21,028 nucleotides of DNA from JBOHNM01 sp050730675 (lineage in GTDB: Bacteria; Planctomycetota; Phycisphaerae; Phycisphaerales; UBA1924): NCBI GenBank assembly GCA_050730675.1, contig JBOHNM010000066.1, positions 1-21,028 of the forward strand. The letters run 5' to 3'. Below the pieces are notes generated by a model that did not search any database, had not been told where the DNA came from, and saw only the letters and a program-made list of their open reading frames with translations. The stretch's first letter is position 1, and each line of letters begins with the position of its first letter. The position numbers and the translations under genes are program-made. Below are positions 1 to 7,053 of the stretch, one piece after another.

Positions 1-319
1 TGCGCAATTCGTGGCCCTCTTTTTGAGCAGAGGGTCAAACGCATCGGGAAATGCCGATGCCGATTGATTCTGGAATTTTGCGATTGCGCGGAGGGGCGCG
101 TGCGCGCCGTTGCGCATTTTGCGGTCATTTTTTCTTTGGGAGAAAGATGGGGAGAGGGGTGGGGCGGGAGCCACCACGTAGGCCGGGAGCACGCTGCTCG
201 ACCGCTCGACCCAGCACTCAACCCCCCAGCACTCAAAGAAGTGTGGGGTTGGGGCACTCGGTCGAAGTCTGTTCCCGTGATCGCCCGACCCGCGGCGGGT
301 CGGGGCACCCGGATCGTCG
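1..319. other. Intergenic region at left edge, no supported gene
   Basis: No convincing gene is seen. An open frame from position 2 to a TGA at 65-67 could be the last 21 codons of a plus-strand gene beginning outside the window, but it is too short to judge. Small hairpins are visible: CCCTCT/AGAGGG (15-20 with 29-34) and GGCGCG/CGCGCC (95-100 with 103-108). A T-rich stretch follows at about 125-136, so this part could be the end of a transcript arriving from the left. CCAGCACTCAA is repeated directly at 211-221 and 226-236. The long plus-strand open frames here overlap the real minus-strand gene that follows and have no recognisable protein character. Confidence 0.5.
284..304 (-). terminator. 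Hairpin downstream of zinc-ribbon gene, possible U-less terminator
   Basis: CCCGACCCG (284-292) and CGGGTCGGG (296-304) form a perfect 9-bp stem with a 3-nt loop. It lies 15 bp past the stop codon of the minus-strand zinc-ribbon gene. No T-tract follows on either strand, so this is a GC-rich hairpin in a terminator position, not a classical Rho-independent terminator. Confidence 0.4.
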
Positions 320-1198
320 TCAGGAATTCGGCATGGCCTTCAGCACATCGCGCAGGGCGACTCGGGTTTGCTCAATGACCGCGACGTAGGCGATGAGCAG
401 ACCAGGGACGGTGATGAGGCCGAGGGGGTTCCAAGCGGTGACGGTGAGGATGAGCGGGCCGAGGATGAGCAGCGCGACGGCGAAGTTCTCGATCCCGCCG
501 TTGGGGAGGCGGCGGGCGAGGGAGCGGATGTAGAGCATGCCGGAGACGAACGCGGCGAGCCAGGCCGCGGCGGCGACGAGGGCGCAGCCCATGCCGATCG
601 CGCCGACGTGGAACGAGGTTCCGTACCCCGGCTGGAGGCCGAAGAGCCCGGAACTCCACCCGGCCATGAGGAAGGCTCCGGCGAGTGCCGCGGCGACGAT
701 GATGAGCGAAGCGCGGAGCACTTTGCGTGAGGTGACGGCGTCGTCCTCGGTGAGGCGGCCGGGGTCGGGCGAGGCGGCGAACCACCAACCCCACAGCACC
801 GTGGCGGCACCGGCCATGCACGCGAGCATGGCCAGAGCCTGCCACCCGCGCGGGCCGGGGCCGTACTGGTAGCCGACGGACGTGCCGGCGAAGACGCACA
901 GGGCGAGTAGGTAGAGGACGATGCCGATGCCGATGATGAGTGTGCCGCGGGCGAGTTTGCGGAGGTATTCGGGGGCGCAGAAGCGGAGGAGGTCGCCGGA
1001 GAGGGAACGCTCGATGGGTGTGCCGCACTCGGGGCAGTGGCCGTGGTGGTGGAGGCCGCGGAGGTTGTAGCCGCAGCGGAGGCAGGGGAAGTCGGAGTCG
1101 AGAACAGAGTGGAGATCGGGGGCGGGTGCGGTAAGGTCGGGTGCGGCGGCATCGGCGCGCGGGATGTGTGTGGCGGCGGGCGTGTCGGGCGCGGGCAT
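320..1198 (-). CDS. Zinc-ribbon polytopic membrane protein (planctomycete CGYxLRGL type), copy A
   Basis: This is a 292-residue protein of unknown function. A Pro/Ala-rich N-terminus precedes a four-cysteine zinc ribbon (C39, C42, C55, C58, read as CLRCGYNLRGL...CPECG). About five hydrophobic segments follow at roughly 84-105, 118-137, 161-184, 196-220 and 239-275, so the ribbon is probably cytoplasmic and membrane-anchored. The ATG at 1198 has a GGAG about 8 nt upstream. The next gene upstream encodes a clear paralogue: both share GDLLRF after the ribbon, GWW followed by a T/S-x-DP segment, and a late M-x-YIR-x-L-x-RR-x-PN motif. Similar zinc-ribbon membrane proteins are numerous in planctomycetes and have no established role. 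The call as a real gene is firm; the function is open. Confidence 0.85.
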   Translation of the reverse strand: MPAPDTPAATHIPRADAAAPDLTAPAPDLHSVLDSDFPCLRCGYNLRGLHHHGHCPECGTPIERSLSGDLLRFCAPEYLRKLARGTLIIGIGIVLYLLALCVFAGTSVGYQYGPGPRGWQALAMLACMAGAATVLWGWWFAASPDPGRLTEDDAVTSRKVLRASLIIVAAALAGAFLMAGWSSGLFGLQPGYGTSFHVGAIGMGCALVAAAAWLAAFVSGMLYIRSLARRLPNGGIENFAVALLILGPLILTVTAWNPLGLITVPGLLIAYVAVIEQTRVALRDVLKAMPNS

Positions 1199-1312
1199 GG
1201 TGGGGCTCCACGAGAGCGGGGCGGCTGTGCCCCGGGAGAATGTACGAATGGAGCGGCGCAGGGTTGCGTGGTCAGGGGCGAATGCCGGCGGCGGATTGAG
1301 CGACGCGCGAAG

Positions 1313-2251
1313 TCAGAGTTGACTCGACGGCGGGTTGGCCGGGATGTGCAGGTCCAGCCTTATGGGCATGGCCATGTCCTGCTGGACGAGCCACAGGTTG
1401 CGATGGACGCGGATCAGGATGATGACGCGGCAGATAAGGCCCGCCAGCGGGCCGACGCAGACGGCGATTCCGACGGTGCTCAGCACAGGGCCGAGCCAGA
1501 TCATGACGCCCGCGAATCGTTCAAGTTCGGGGTTGGGGAATCGGCGGCAGAGGCCGCGGATGTACATCATGCTGGTGATGTACGCGGTGACGATCGCGGC
1601 GAAGTTGATGAGGGCCAGTCCAATCGTGAGGAGCCAGATGGGGTTGGACATGAGCCCAGCGAACGGTGAACCGGGGCCGCCTGTTCCCGCCGGCGTCATT
1701 GCCAGACGCATCGAGGGTGAGGAGAGCTGCAGGGCGAAGCTGCCGATGGTGCAGAAGACCTGCACCGCCAGGGCGATGCGCAGGATGCGGCGCGCGGTGA
1801 TCGATTCGTCGCGTCCCTCCTGTGCGGGGTCGGTGGTGGCGAGGAGCCACCAGCCGGTGAGCAGCGCGAGGCTCGCAGCGACCGAGAGCATCTGCGAGCC
1901 GAGTTGCCCGGCGGTGGGAAAGGCGATTGCCAAGCCGATCCCAGCGACACCCGCGACGACCTCGCCGAGGGTGGCGATGATGATGATGAGCGCACCGAGC
2001 TTGAGCGTGGCGACATACTGCGGCGAACTGAAGCGGAGGAGGTCGCCCATCAGTGAGCGGGCGACGGCCGACCCGCACTCGGGGCACGAGCTGAGGCGGT
2101 CGAGGCCGCGCAGGCTGTAGCCGCAACTCAGGCAGGCGAGATCGAAATCGACGGGGCCGGCGTGGATCTGGTGGGCGCCGAGCAGCGGCGGCGGTGGTAG
2201 CGAGGGAACTGGGGGGATCGGGGGCGGGATGTTGCCGGGTTCGGAATCCAT
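1313..2251 (-). CDS. Zinc-ribbon polytopic membrane protein, copy B (tandem paralogue)
   Basis: From the ATG at 2251 this is 312 residues. A Pro-rich N-terminus (about 1-28) leads to a zinc ribbon with C40, C43, C56 and C59, then about five membrane segments. It aligns along its length with the next gene downstream, so the two arose by tandem duplication, although they have diverged considerably. A second ATG at 2284 would add 11 residues. The 2251 start is preferred because TATTCT, a good -10 hexamer, ends 7 nt before it, and because the paralogue has a similarly short Pro-rich leader. The open frame continues far upstream through nuoD on the opposite strand, but that part is a GC-rich shadow. 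Function unknown; it may share a membrane complex with its paralogue. Confidence 0.83.
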   Translation of the reverse strand: MDSEPGNIPPPIPPVPSLPPPPLLGAHQIHAGPVDFDLACLSCGYSLRGLDRLSSCPECGSAVARSLMGDLLRFSSPQYVATLKLGALIIIIATLGEVVAGVAGIGLAIAFPTAGQLGSQMLSVAASLALLTGWWLLATTDPAQEGRDESITARRILRIALAVQVFCTIGSFALQLSSPSMRLAMTPAGTGGPGSPFAGLMSNPIWLLTIGLALINFAAIVTAYITSMMYIRGLCRRFPNPELERFAGVMIWLGPVLSTVGIAVCVGPLAGLICRVIILIRVHRNLWLVQQDMAMPIRLDLHIPANPPSSQL

Positions 2252-2258
2252 CGGCGGG

Positions 2259-2264
2259 AGAATA
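2259..2264 (-). promoter_or_regulatory. Candidate -10 element for zinc-ribbon copy B
   Basis: TATTCT on the minus strand, with 7 nt between it and the ATG at 2251. If used, transcription would begin at or one base before the start codon. No convincing -35 is seen. It lies in the codons between the two alternative ATGs, so it argues for the downstream start. Confidence 0.35.
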
Positions 2265-2346
2265 CCTTCTTTGAGATCGTGCATGGCTGAAAGGCCCCTT
2301 CCGCTTGCGCGAAGGGCTCGTACTACCATCGCGTCGATCACTGTTC

Positions 2347-2352
2347 GGGAGG
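2347..2352 (+). promoter_or_regulatory. Ribosome binding site of nuoD
   Basis: GGGAGG 7 nt before the ATG at 2360. It decides between that ATG and the in-frame TTG at 2354. Confidence 0.75.
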
Positions 2353-2359
2353 TTTGCCG

Positions 2360-3649
2360 ATGCCGTTCACACTCAAGCCGTACGAAGGGTTCGACGTCGA
2401 TGTCGAGTCCACCGACTACCTGAAGAAGCACGTGGACACCGGCGAGCGGTGGGTGCTGAACTTCGGGCCTCAGCACCCGGCGACGCACACGACGCTGCGG
2501 CTGGTGCTGGAACTGGACGGCGAGCGGGTGGCGCGGTGCACGCCGCACATCGGGTACCTGCACTCGGGGTTCGAGAAGCTGGGCGAGCACCTGGATTACA
2601 ACCAGTACGTGACGATCGTGTCGCGGATGGATTATTCGGCGCCGATCTACAACGACGTGGCGTGGCACTGCGCGGTGGAGAAGCTGTTTGACATCGAGCT
2701 GACGCCGCGCTGCAAAGTGCTGCGGACGATCATGATGGAGTTCGGTCGGATCCAGAGCCACCTGCTGTGCTGCGGTGCCGCGGCGCTGGATCTGGGGGCG
2801 TTCACGGCGTTCATCTTCGGGTTCAACACGCGTGAGACGATCTACGACATCTGCGATTACATCTGCGGGCAGCGGTTCCACCCGGACTGGACGCGCGTGG
2901 GCGGGCTGATGCAGGACCTGCCGGACGAGCAGATGTTCCTGCGGCTGTGCAAGCGGTCGCTCGACGACATCCGCAAGACGCTCGACGAGATGAACGGCCT
3001 TGTGCGGCGAAACCGGATTTTCATGGACCGCACGCAGGGGATCGGCGTGATCACGCGCGAGGACGCGATCGGGTGGTCGCTGAGCGGGCCGTGCGGGCGG
3101 GCGTCGGGGATCGTGCGCGACATGCGCAAGGACTTCCCGTATCTGTGCTACGCCGACAACTGGGACAACCAGGGCGCGCCGGCGGTGCAGTTCAAGGTGC
3201 CGGTGACGGGCGAGGGGGACTGCTACGCACGGTTCATCATCCGCATGGAGGAGATGGCCCAGAGCGTGGAGATCATCCAGCAGCTCCTGGATCGCGGGAT
3301 TCCGGGCGGTCCGATCGACACGTTCAGCGATGCGAAGATGGTCAAGCCGCCCAAGAGCGAGGTCTATGGGTCGATCGAGGGGCTGATCCAGCACTTCGAG
3401 CTGATCATGAGCAACCGCGGGTGGAAGGCGCCGATCGGCGAGACGTACTTCGGGGTCGAAAGCCCCAATGGTGAACTGGGGTATTACCTTGTCGCGGATG
3501 GCGGACCCAAGCCGTGGCGTGTGAAGGTGCGGCCGCCGATCTTCATCAATTACTCGATCATGCAGAAGGCGACGGAGGGGCACCTGGTATCGGACCTTGT
3601 GGCGATTCTGGGTTCGATCAATGTGATCGCGGCGGAGTTGGACAGATAG
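2360..3649 (+). CDS. nuoD: NADH-quinone oxidoreductase subunit D (complex I 49-kDa subunit)
   Basis: 429 residues, the usual size for NuoD. This peripheral-arm subunit forms much of the quinone-binding cavity, next to the N2 iron-sulfur cluster of NuoB. Family motifs in order are GPQHPATH (36-43), HIGYLHSGFEK (63-73), MDYSAP (90-95), MEFGRIQSHLL (126-136), RTQGIG, GVESPNGELGYYL near the C-terminus, and a final LGSINVIAAELDR that matches the family's conserved end. The ATG at 2360 is chosen because GGGAGG at 2347-2352 sits 7 nt before it; a TTG at 2354 is too close to that ribosome site. No other nuo gene adjoins it: a helicase follows and zinc-ribbon genes diverge upstream. Very confident. 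Confidence 0.97.
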   Translation: MPFTLKPYEGFDVDVESTDYLKKHVDTGERWVLNFGPQHPATHTTLRLVLELDGERVARCTPHIGYLHSGFEKLGEHLDYNQYVTIVSRMDYSAPIYNDVAWHCAVEKLFDIELTPRCKVLRTIMMEFGRIQSHLLCCGAAALDLGAFTAFIFGFNTRETIYDICDYICGQRFHPDWTRVGGLMQDLPDEQMFLRLCKRSLDDIRKTLDEMNGLVRRNRIFMDRTQGIGVITREDAIGWSLSGPCGRASGIVRDMRKDFPYLCYADNWDNQGAPAVQFKVPVTGEGDCYARFIIRMEEMAQSVEIIQQLLDRGIPGGPIDTFSDAKMVKPPKSEVYGSIEGLIQHFELIMSNRGWKAPIGETYFGVESPNGELGYYLVADGGPKPWRVKVRPPIFINYSIMQKATEGHLVSDLVAILGSINVIAAELDR

Positions 3650-3662
3650 ACAGCACATACCG

Positions 3663-3734
3663 AACAGCACACATCAAGGCAGGAGTTTTCCTGGCCTTGG
3701 ATGTGATGGTGTGAGTTGTGTGGTGTGAGCTGTT
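3663..3734 (+). other. Large imperfect hairpin downstream of nuoD
   Basis: The core arms are 3670-3684 and 3689-3705, pairing CACATC, AAGG and CAGGA with their complements around a 4-nt loop (GTTT), with two single-base bulges on the right arm. Outer bases AACAGC (3663-3668) can also pair with GCTGTT (3729-3734). The structure starts 13 bp after the nuoD stop. There is no T-tract, so it may be an mRNA 3' end stabiliser, a factor-dependent terminator or part of the helicase leader. Confidence 0.45.
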
Positions 3735-3812
3735 GCGGATCTTCACCGAGCGCTGACTCGTCCGGCGTCATCCGCGCGCCTAAGCTTCTCTGCAGGTCTT
3801 TGAGGCTCGTCC

Positions 3813-3839
3813 CCATCGAATTCTGCCAGTCTTCGATGG
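3813..3839 (+). promoter_or_regulatory. Hairpin in the leader region of the DEAD-box helicase gene
   Basis: CCATCGAA (3813-3820) and TTCGATGG (3832-3839) make a perfect 8-bp stem with an 11-nt loop, 63 bp before the helicase ATG. The helicase has no Shine-Dalgarno sequence, so structure in its 5' leader could control translation. This is inference from position only. Confidence 0.35.
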
Positions 3840-3902
3840 TTCCACGGTTGGCATACTGCCTCCGGCCTCGTCTGCACTGAAAAATCTGTCGAGATTTCTT
3901 GT

Positions 3903-5519
3903 ATGAAGTTCCAGTCACTGGGGCTCGCTGAGCCCATCGTTCGTGCTGTCGCCGCCCAGGGTTACACCGATCCCACCCCCATCCAGGCCCAGGCCATTCC
4001 GCTGGTTCTCTCCGGGCGCGACGTGCTCGGGTGCGCCCAGACGGGCACGGGCAAGACCGCGGCGTTTGCGCTGCCGATCCTGCACCGGCTCATGAAGGCC
4101 CCGCACCCGCCGGCCGCGCCGACGGGCGCGACGGTGGCGACCAACGCCGGGACCGCGCCGCCGCAAGCCCGTCCGCACCAGAACCACACTTCCCATCATC
4201 AGAGCCACCACAACCAGCGCGGGCCGAGCCGGCAGCACATCCGTGCGCTGATCCTCGCGCCGACACGTGAGCTGGCGCTGCAGATCAGCGAGTCGTTCGA
4301 TACCTACGGGCGCGGCAGCGGGCTCCGCTGCGCGGTCATCTTCGGCGGCGTCGGGTACAACCCGCAGATCGCGGCGCTGAAGTCGGGAACGCCGATCATC
4401 GTCGCGACGCCGGGTCGCCTGATGGACCTGATGAACCAGGGCCACGTGGACCTGCGCACGGTCGAGGTCTTCGTCCTCGACGAGGCGGACCGCATGCTGG
4501 ACATGGGCTTCATCCAGGACATCCGGCGGATCACCGCCAAGCTTCCGAAGCAGCCGCACCCGCAGACGCTGCTGTTCAGCGCGACGATGCCGGGCGAGAT
4601 CCGCTCGCTGGCGTCCTCGCTGCTGATCAACCCGGCGAGCGTGCAGGTGGCGGCCGAGTCCGCCGCGGCCGATCGCGTGGAGCAGTTCGTCTGCCACGTG
4701 CGCCAGGCCGACAAGCCGCTGCTGCTCACCCACCTGGTGAGCAAGGAGCACTGGACGCGGACGATCGTCTTCACGCGGACCAAGCACGGCGCGGACAAGG
4801 TCGTCAAGCACTTGGTTCGCTCGGGCATCCCCGCCGAGGCGATCCACGGCAATAAGTCGCAGAACGCCCGCCAGCGGGCGCTCAACGCCTTCAAGTCCGG
4901 CGAGATGCCGGTGCTGGTGGCGACGGACATCGCCGCGCGCGGCATCGATGTTGATGAGATCAGCCACGTGATCAACTACGACCTGCCGGACGTGCTCGAG
5001 ACGTACGTGCACCGCATCGGGCGCACGGCGCGGGCCGGGGCCAAGGGCTCTGCCGTCGCGTTCTGTGATTCCGGCGAGCGCGGGCTTCTGCGCGGGATCG
5101 AGCGGCTCATCCGCCAGCCGATCCCTGTGCTCGACGATCATCCCGATTACGCCAAGGGCCACGCCCAGCGCGATGCTTCGCTGCGGGCCCAGGGCATCGA
5201 CCCGATGCAGCAGGACCGTCCGTACCGCAGCCACTCGCAGGGTCGCGGGCCGTCCCGCGGCGGGCAGGGCGGTGGTGGCGGTTACAGCCGTGGCGAGCGG
5301 CGTTCCGGGCCGCCGGCGCACATCGAGGCCAAGCCGCAGAGCCCACGTCCGGCGCCGCACGGCGGCAAGCCCAAGGGGCGGGCCAACGGCAGCGGCGAGC
5401 CGCTGGTGCAGGCGTCCGGCAACATGAACCCGCGGGGTGAGGGCAACCCGTCCGGCGCACGGCCGACGCTTCTCAACCAGTTCCGCGGCAAGAACCGCCG
5501 CCCGGGTGGGGGACGCTGA
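3903..5519 (+). CDS. DEAD-box ATP-dependent RNA helicase, RhlE-like
   Basis: 538 residues; a cytoplasmic ATP-dependent RNA remodelling enzyme used in ribosome assembly, RNA decay or cold adaptation. All core motifs are present: Q motif (F3 to Q28), motif I AQTGTGKT (45-52), Ia PTRELALQ (120-127), GG (148-149), TPGR (169-172), II DEAD (193-196), III SAT (226-228), V ARGID (345-349) and VI HRIGRTARAG (370-379). Between motif I and Ia lies a Pro/Ala/His/Gln-rich stretch (about 67-111), whereas RhlE-type enzymes have about ten residues there. The C-terminal tail (about 420-538) is rich in Gly, Arg and Pro, typical of RNA-binding tails. The ATG is placed by the Q motif, which begins at residue 3; no Shine-Dalgarno sequence is visible. 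RhlE-like is a family call, not proof of orthology. Confidence 0.95.
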   Translation: MKFQSLGLAEPIVRAVAAQGYTDPTPIQAQAIPLVLSGRDVLGCAQTGTGKTAAFALPILHRLMKAPHPPAAPTGATVATNAGTAPPQARPHQNHTSHHQSHHNQRGPSRQHIRALILAPTRELALQISESFDTYGRGSGLRCAVIFGGVGYNPQIAALKSGTPIIVATPGRLMDLMNQGHVDLRTVEVFVLDEADRMLDMGFIQDIRRITAKLPKQPHPQTLLFSATMPGEIRSLASSLLINPASVQVAAESAAADRVEQFVCHVRQADKPLLLTHLVSKEHWTRTIVFTRTKHGADKVVKHLVRSGIPAEAIHGNKSQNARQRALNAFKSGEMPVLVATDIAARGIDVDEISHVINYDLPDVLETYVHRIGRTARAGAKGSAVAFCDSGERGLLRGIERLIRQPIPVLDDHPDYAKGHAQRDASLRAQGIDPMQQDRPYRSHSQGRGPSRGGQGGGGGYSRGERRSGPPAHIEAKPQSPRPAPHGGKPKGRANGSGEPLVQASGNMNPRGEGNPSGARPTLLNQFRGKNRRPGGGR

Positions 5520-5623
5520 CCGACTTCGGGGCGATCTCTCGGGGTTCGAGTACACACGCACGTGTGTGGGAGCGTGGGCTTGGCCCGCCGCGCCAGTAGT
5601 GCGCGCCGGGGCTTGAGCGGGGT

Positions 5624-5629
5624 TAAACT
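5624..5629 (+). promoter_or_regulatory. Candidate -10 element, leaderless start of lamin-tail gene
   Basis: TAAACT followed by exactly 6 nt and the ATG at 5636, which would put the transcription start on the A of the start codon. There is no Shine-Dalgarno sequence and no clear -35. The same spacing recurs before nuoE, the small Pro-rich gene and neuC. Confidence 0.5.
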
Positions 5630-5635
5630 CGGTCC

Positions 5636-6433
5636 ATGCTCACGATGCTCCTTGCCGTATCGGTCGCCGCCGGTTCAGCGAAACCCGAGCCCGCGAAGAC
5701 GGAGCCGCTGAAGGTGACGCCGCCGCACCCGGTGATCACCGAGGTGTTGTACGCGGTGCCGACCGGCGACGGCGGAGACGCGAACAAGGACGGTTCGCGC
5801 AACGCGGCGGGGGACGAGTTCATCGAACTGGTGAACCCGCACGACAAGCCGATCTCGCTCAAGGGATACAAGATCACCGACAAGTCGCTCGGCAAGGCCG
5901 GGGCGCTGGTGTTCATCTTTCCCGAGTGCGAACTGAAGCCCGGCGCGGTGGTGGTGATCTTCAACGGGTTTGAGGCGAATGTTCCTGGCGCGTGCGGCGA
6001 TACCGCCAAGGCGCCCGCGGGGTCGAACGAGAAATTCTCGGGGGCGATCGTCTTCAGCATCAAGGTGACGAGCAACCGCCTGGGTTTCAGCAACACGTCC
6101 GACTGCGTGGTCCTTTCGTCGCCCGACGGCAAGGCGGTGGAGATCGTCAAGTGGGGAGCGATCAGCGAGACGCTGCCCGAGTGCCCGCTGGTAGAGGATG
6201 CGCCCACGACCAACAAGGCGAGCGTGACGCGGCGCGGGATGACCAAGGGGTTTGTCGTCCACGACACTTTGGGGGGAAATGCGATTTTCAGCCCTGGCAA
6301 ATTCGATGTGAAGGTCACGACGTCGGCCCCGACCGATGAAAAGAAAGACGAGCCGAAGCCGGCGGACAAGACCCCCACCAAGCCCGACCCCAAGAAGCCC
6401 GCTGACACCAAGCCGAAGGCGCCTAAGCCCTGA
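5636..6433 (+). CDS. Exported lamin-tail-domain (LTD) protein with Lys/Pro-rich tail
   Basis: 265 residues. A short hydrophobic N-terminus (about 1-14) looks like a signal peptide without a strongly charged start. Residues 31-175 match the lamin tail domain: VITEVLY, then GDEFIELVNPHDKPISLKGYKI (about 59-80), a VFIFPE / LKPGAVVVIFN pair of strands, and a late NRLGFSNTSDCVVLSSPDG plus VEIVKWG. In bacteria this immunoglobulin-like domain occurs in secreted or surface proteins, often with nucleases or adhesive modules; none is attached here. The last 33 residues are almost only Lys, Pro, Asp, Thr and Ala and could bind cell wall or be a flexible tether. An in-frame TAA lies one codon after the TGA stop. 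The biological role is unknown. Confidence 0.85.
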   Translation: MLTMLLAVSVAAGSAKPEPAKTEPLKVTPPHPVITEVLYAVPTGDGGDANKDGSRNAAGDEFIELVNPHDKPISLKGYKITDKSLGKAGALVFIFPECELKPGAVVVIFNGFEANVPGACGDTAKAPAGSNEKFSGAIVFSIKVTSNRLGFSNTSDCVVLSSPDGKAVEIVKWGAISETLPECPLVEDAPTTNKASVTRRGMTKGFVVHDTLGGNAIFSPGKFDVKVTTSAPTDEKKDEPKPADKTPTKPDPKKPADTKPKAPKP

Positions 6434-6447
6434 GCCTAAGACCTGAG
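6422..6447 (+). repeat. 13-bp tandem direct repeat across the lamin-tail gene stop
   Basis: CCTAAGCCCTGAG (6422-6434) is followed at once by CCTAAGACCTGAG (6435-6447), 12 of 13 bases identical. The first copy supplies the TGA stop; the second gives a TAA in the same frame one codon later. Confidence 0.7.
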
Positions 6448-6461
6448 GTTGGGCGCGCGGC

Positions 6462-6467
6462 TAACCT
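6462..6467 (+). promoter_or_regulatory. Candidate -10 element, leaderless start of nuoE
   Basis: TAACCT, then 6 nt, then the ATG at 6474. No Shine-Dalgarno sequence. It would give nuoE its own promoter although it begins only 40 bp after the preceding gene. Confidence 0.48.
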
Positions 6468-6473
6468 TGGCCC

Positions 6474-7019
6474 ATGGCCTGGATCAGCAAACCCTCGGCG
6501 ACGATGAAGATTCCGCGGCGTGACGAGCCTTATGTCACGCAGGCGATGAAGGACCAGCTCTCGCGCGAGATACTGCCGCGCTACGAGACCAAGCAGGGGG
6601 CGCTGCTGCCGGTGCTGCACCACGTGCAGCACCAGTGGGGGTGGCTGCCGTGGCAGGCGCTGGAAGAGGTCGCGCAGTTCCTGGGTCTGCGGCCGAGCGA
6701 CGTCTGGGACACCGCGAGCTTCTACGAGGAGTTCTGGCTGCAGCCCAAGGGCGCCCACGTGGTGGCGGTGTGTCGCTCGATCGCGTGCGAGGTCTGCGAC
6801 CACAAGAAGGTGACCGATGCTTGCCGCGAGAAGCTGGGGATCGAGGTGGGCGAGACGACCGATGACGGGAAGTACACGCTGGTGGAGTTGGAGTGCCTGG
6901 GCCTGTGCGAGGGCGCGCCGGCGTGCCTGGTGGATGAGAAGATGGTGATGAACGCGACGCCGGCATCGATCCTCAAGGAGATCGAGGAGGCGGGGCACAA
7001 GGGCGGCCACGGACACTAG
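6474..7019 (+). CDS. nuoE: NADH-quinone oxidoreductase subunit E (complex I 24-kDa [2Fe-2S] subunit)
   Basis: 181 residues. NuoE carries the N1a [2Fe-2S] cluster beside the FMN site of NuoF in the NADH-oxidising module. The N-terminal helical part (about 24-90) has the family pattern LLPVLHHVQHQWGWLP and the ASFYEEF segment; the C-terminal thioredoxin-like part holds the expected ligand pairs C100-x4-C105 and C141-x3-C145 (ECLGLCEGAPACLVDE). Two further cysteines (C108, C151) are also present. The ATG at 6474 is preferred because of the -10 hexamer 6 bp upstream; an internal ATG at residue 11 is possible. No nuoF or nuoG follows: the next gene is a zinc-ribbon membrane protein. The Gly/His-rich C-terminus (GHKGGHGH) is an oddity. 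Confidence 0.95.
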   Translation: MAWISKPSATMKIPRRDEPYVTQAMKDQLSREILPRYETKQGALLPVLHHVQHQWGWLPWQALEEVAQFLGLRPSDVWDTASFYEEFWLQPKGAHVVAVCRSIACEVCDHKKVTDACREKLGIEVGETTDDGKYTLVELECLGLCEGAPACLVDEKMVMNATPASILKEIEEAGHKGGHGH

Positions 7020-7053
7020 TCGGGTTCTAGCGACGCGGCAGAGAGGCGACCGC

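Noticed and set aside
1..67. C-terminal end of a plus-strand gene entering from the left
   Set aside because: Only 21 codons to a TGA; too short to support without the upstream sequence.
2285..3670. Minus-strand open frame running through nuoD into the zinc-ribbon gene (785 codons in total)
   Set aside because: The part opposite nuoD is Arg/His/Pro-rich with no domain and is the usual shadow of a GC-rich gene; nuoD on the plus strand has clear family motifs. Only the end past 2251 is coding.
3915..5561. 548-codon minus-strand open frame opposite the helicase
   Set aside because: Arg/Asp/Val/Leu-rich shadow composition, no motif, and the plus strand encodes a complete DEAD-box helicase.
5552..5567. 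ACACACG-CA-CGTGTGT palindrome after the helicase gene as a terminator
   Set aside because: The stem is short, the 2-nt loop is too tight and no T-tract follows; possibly a protein site but unsupported.
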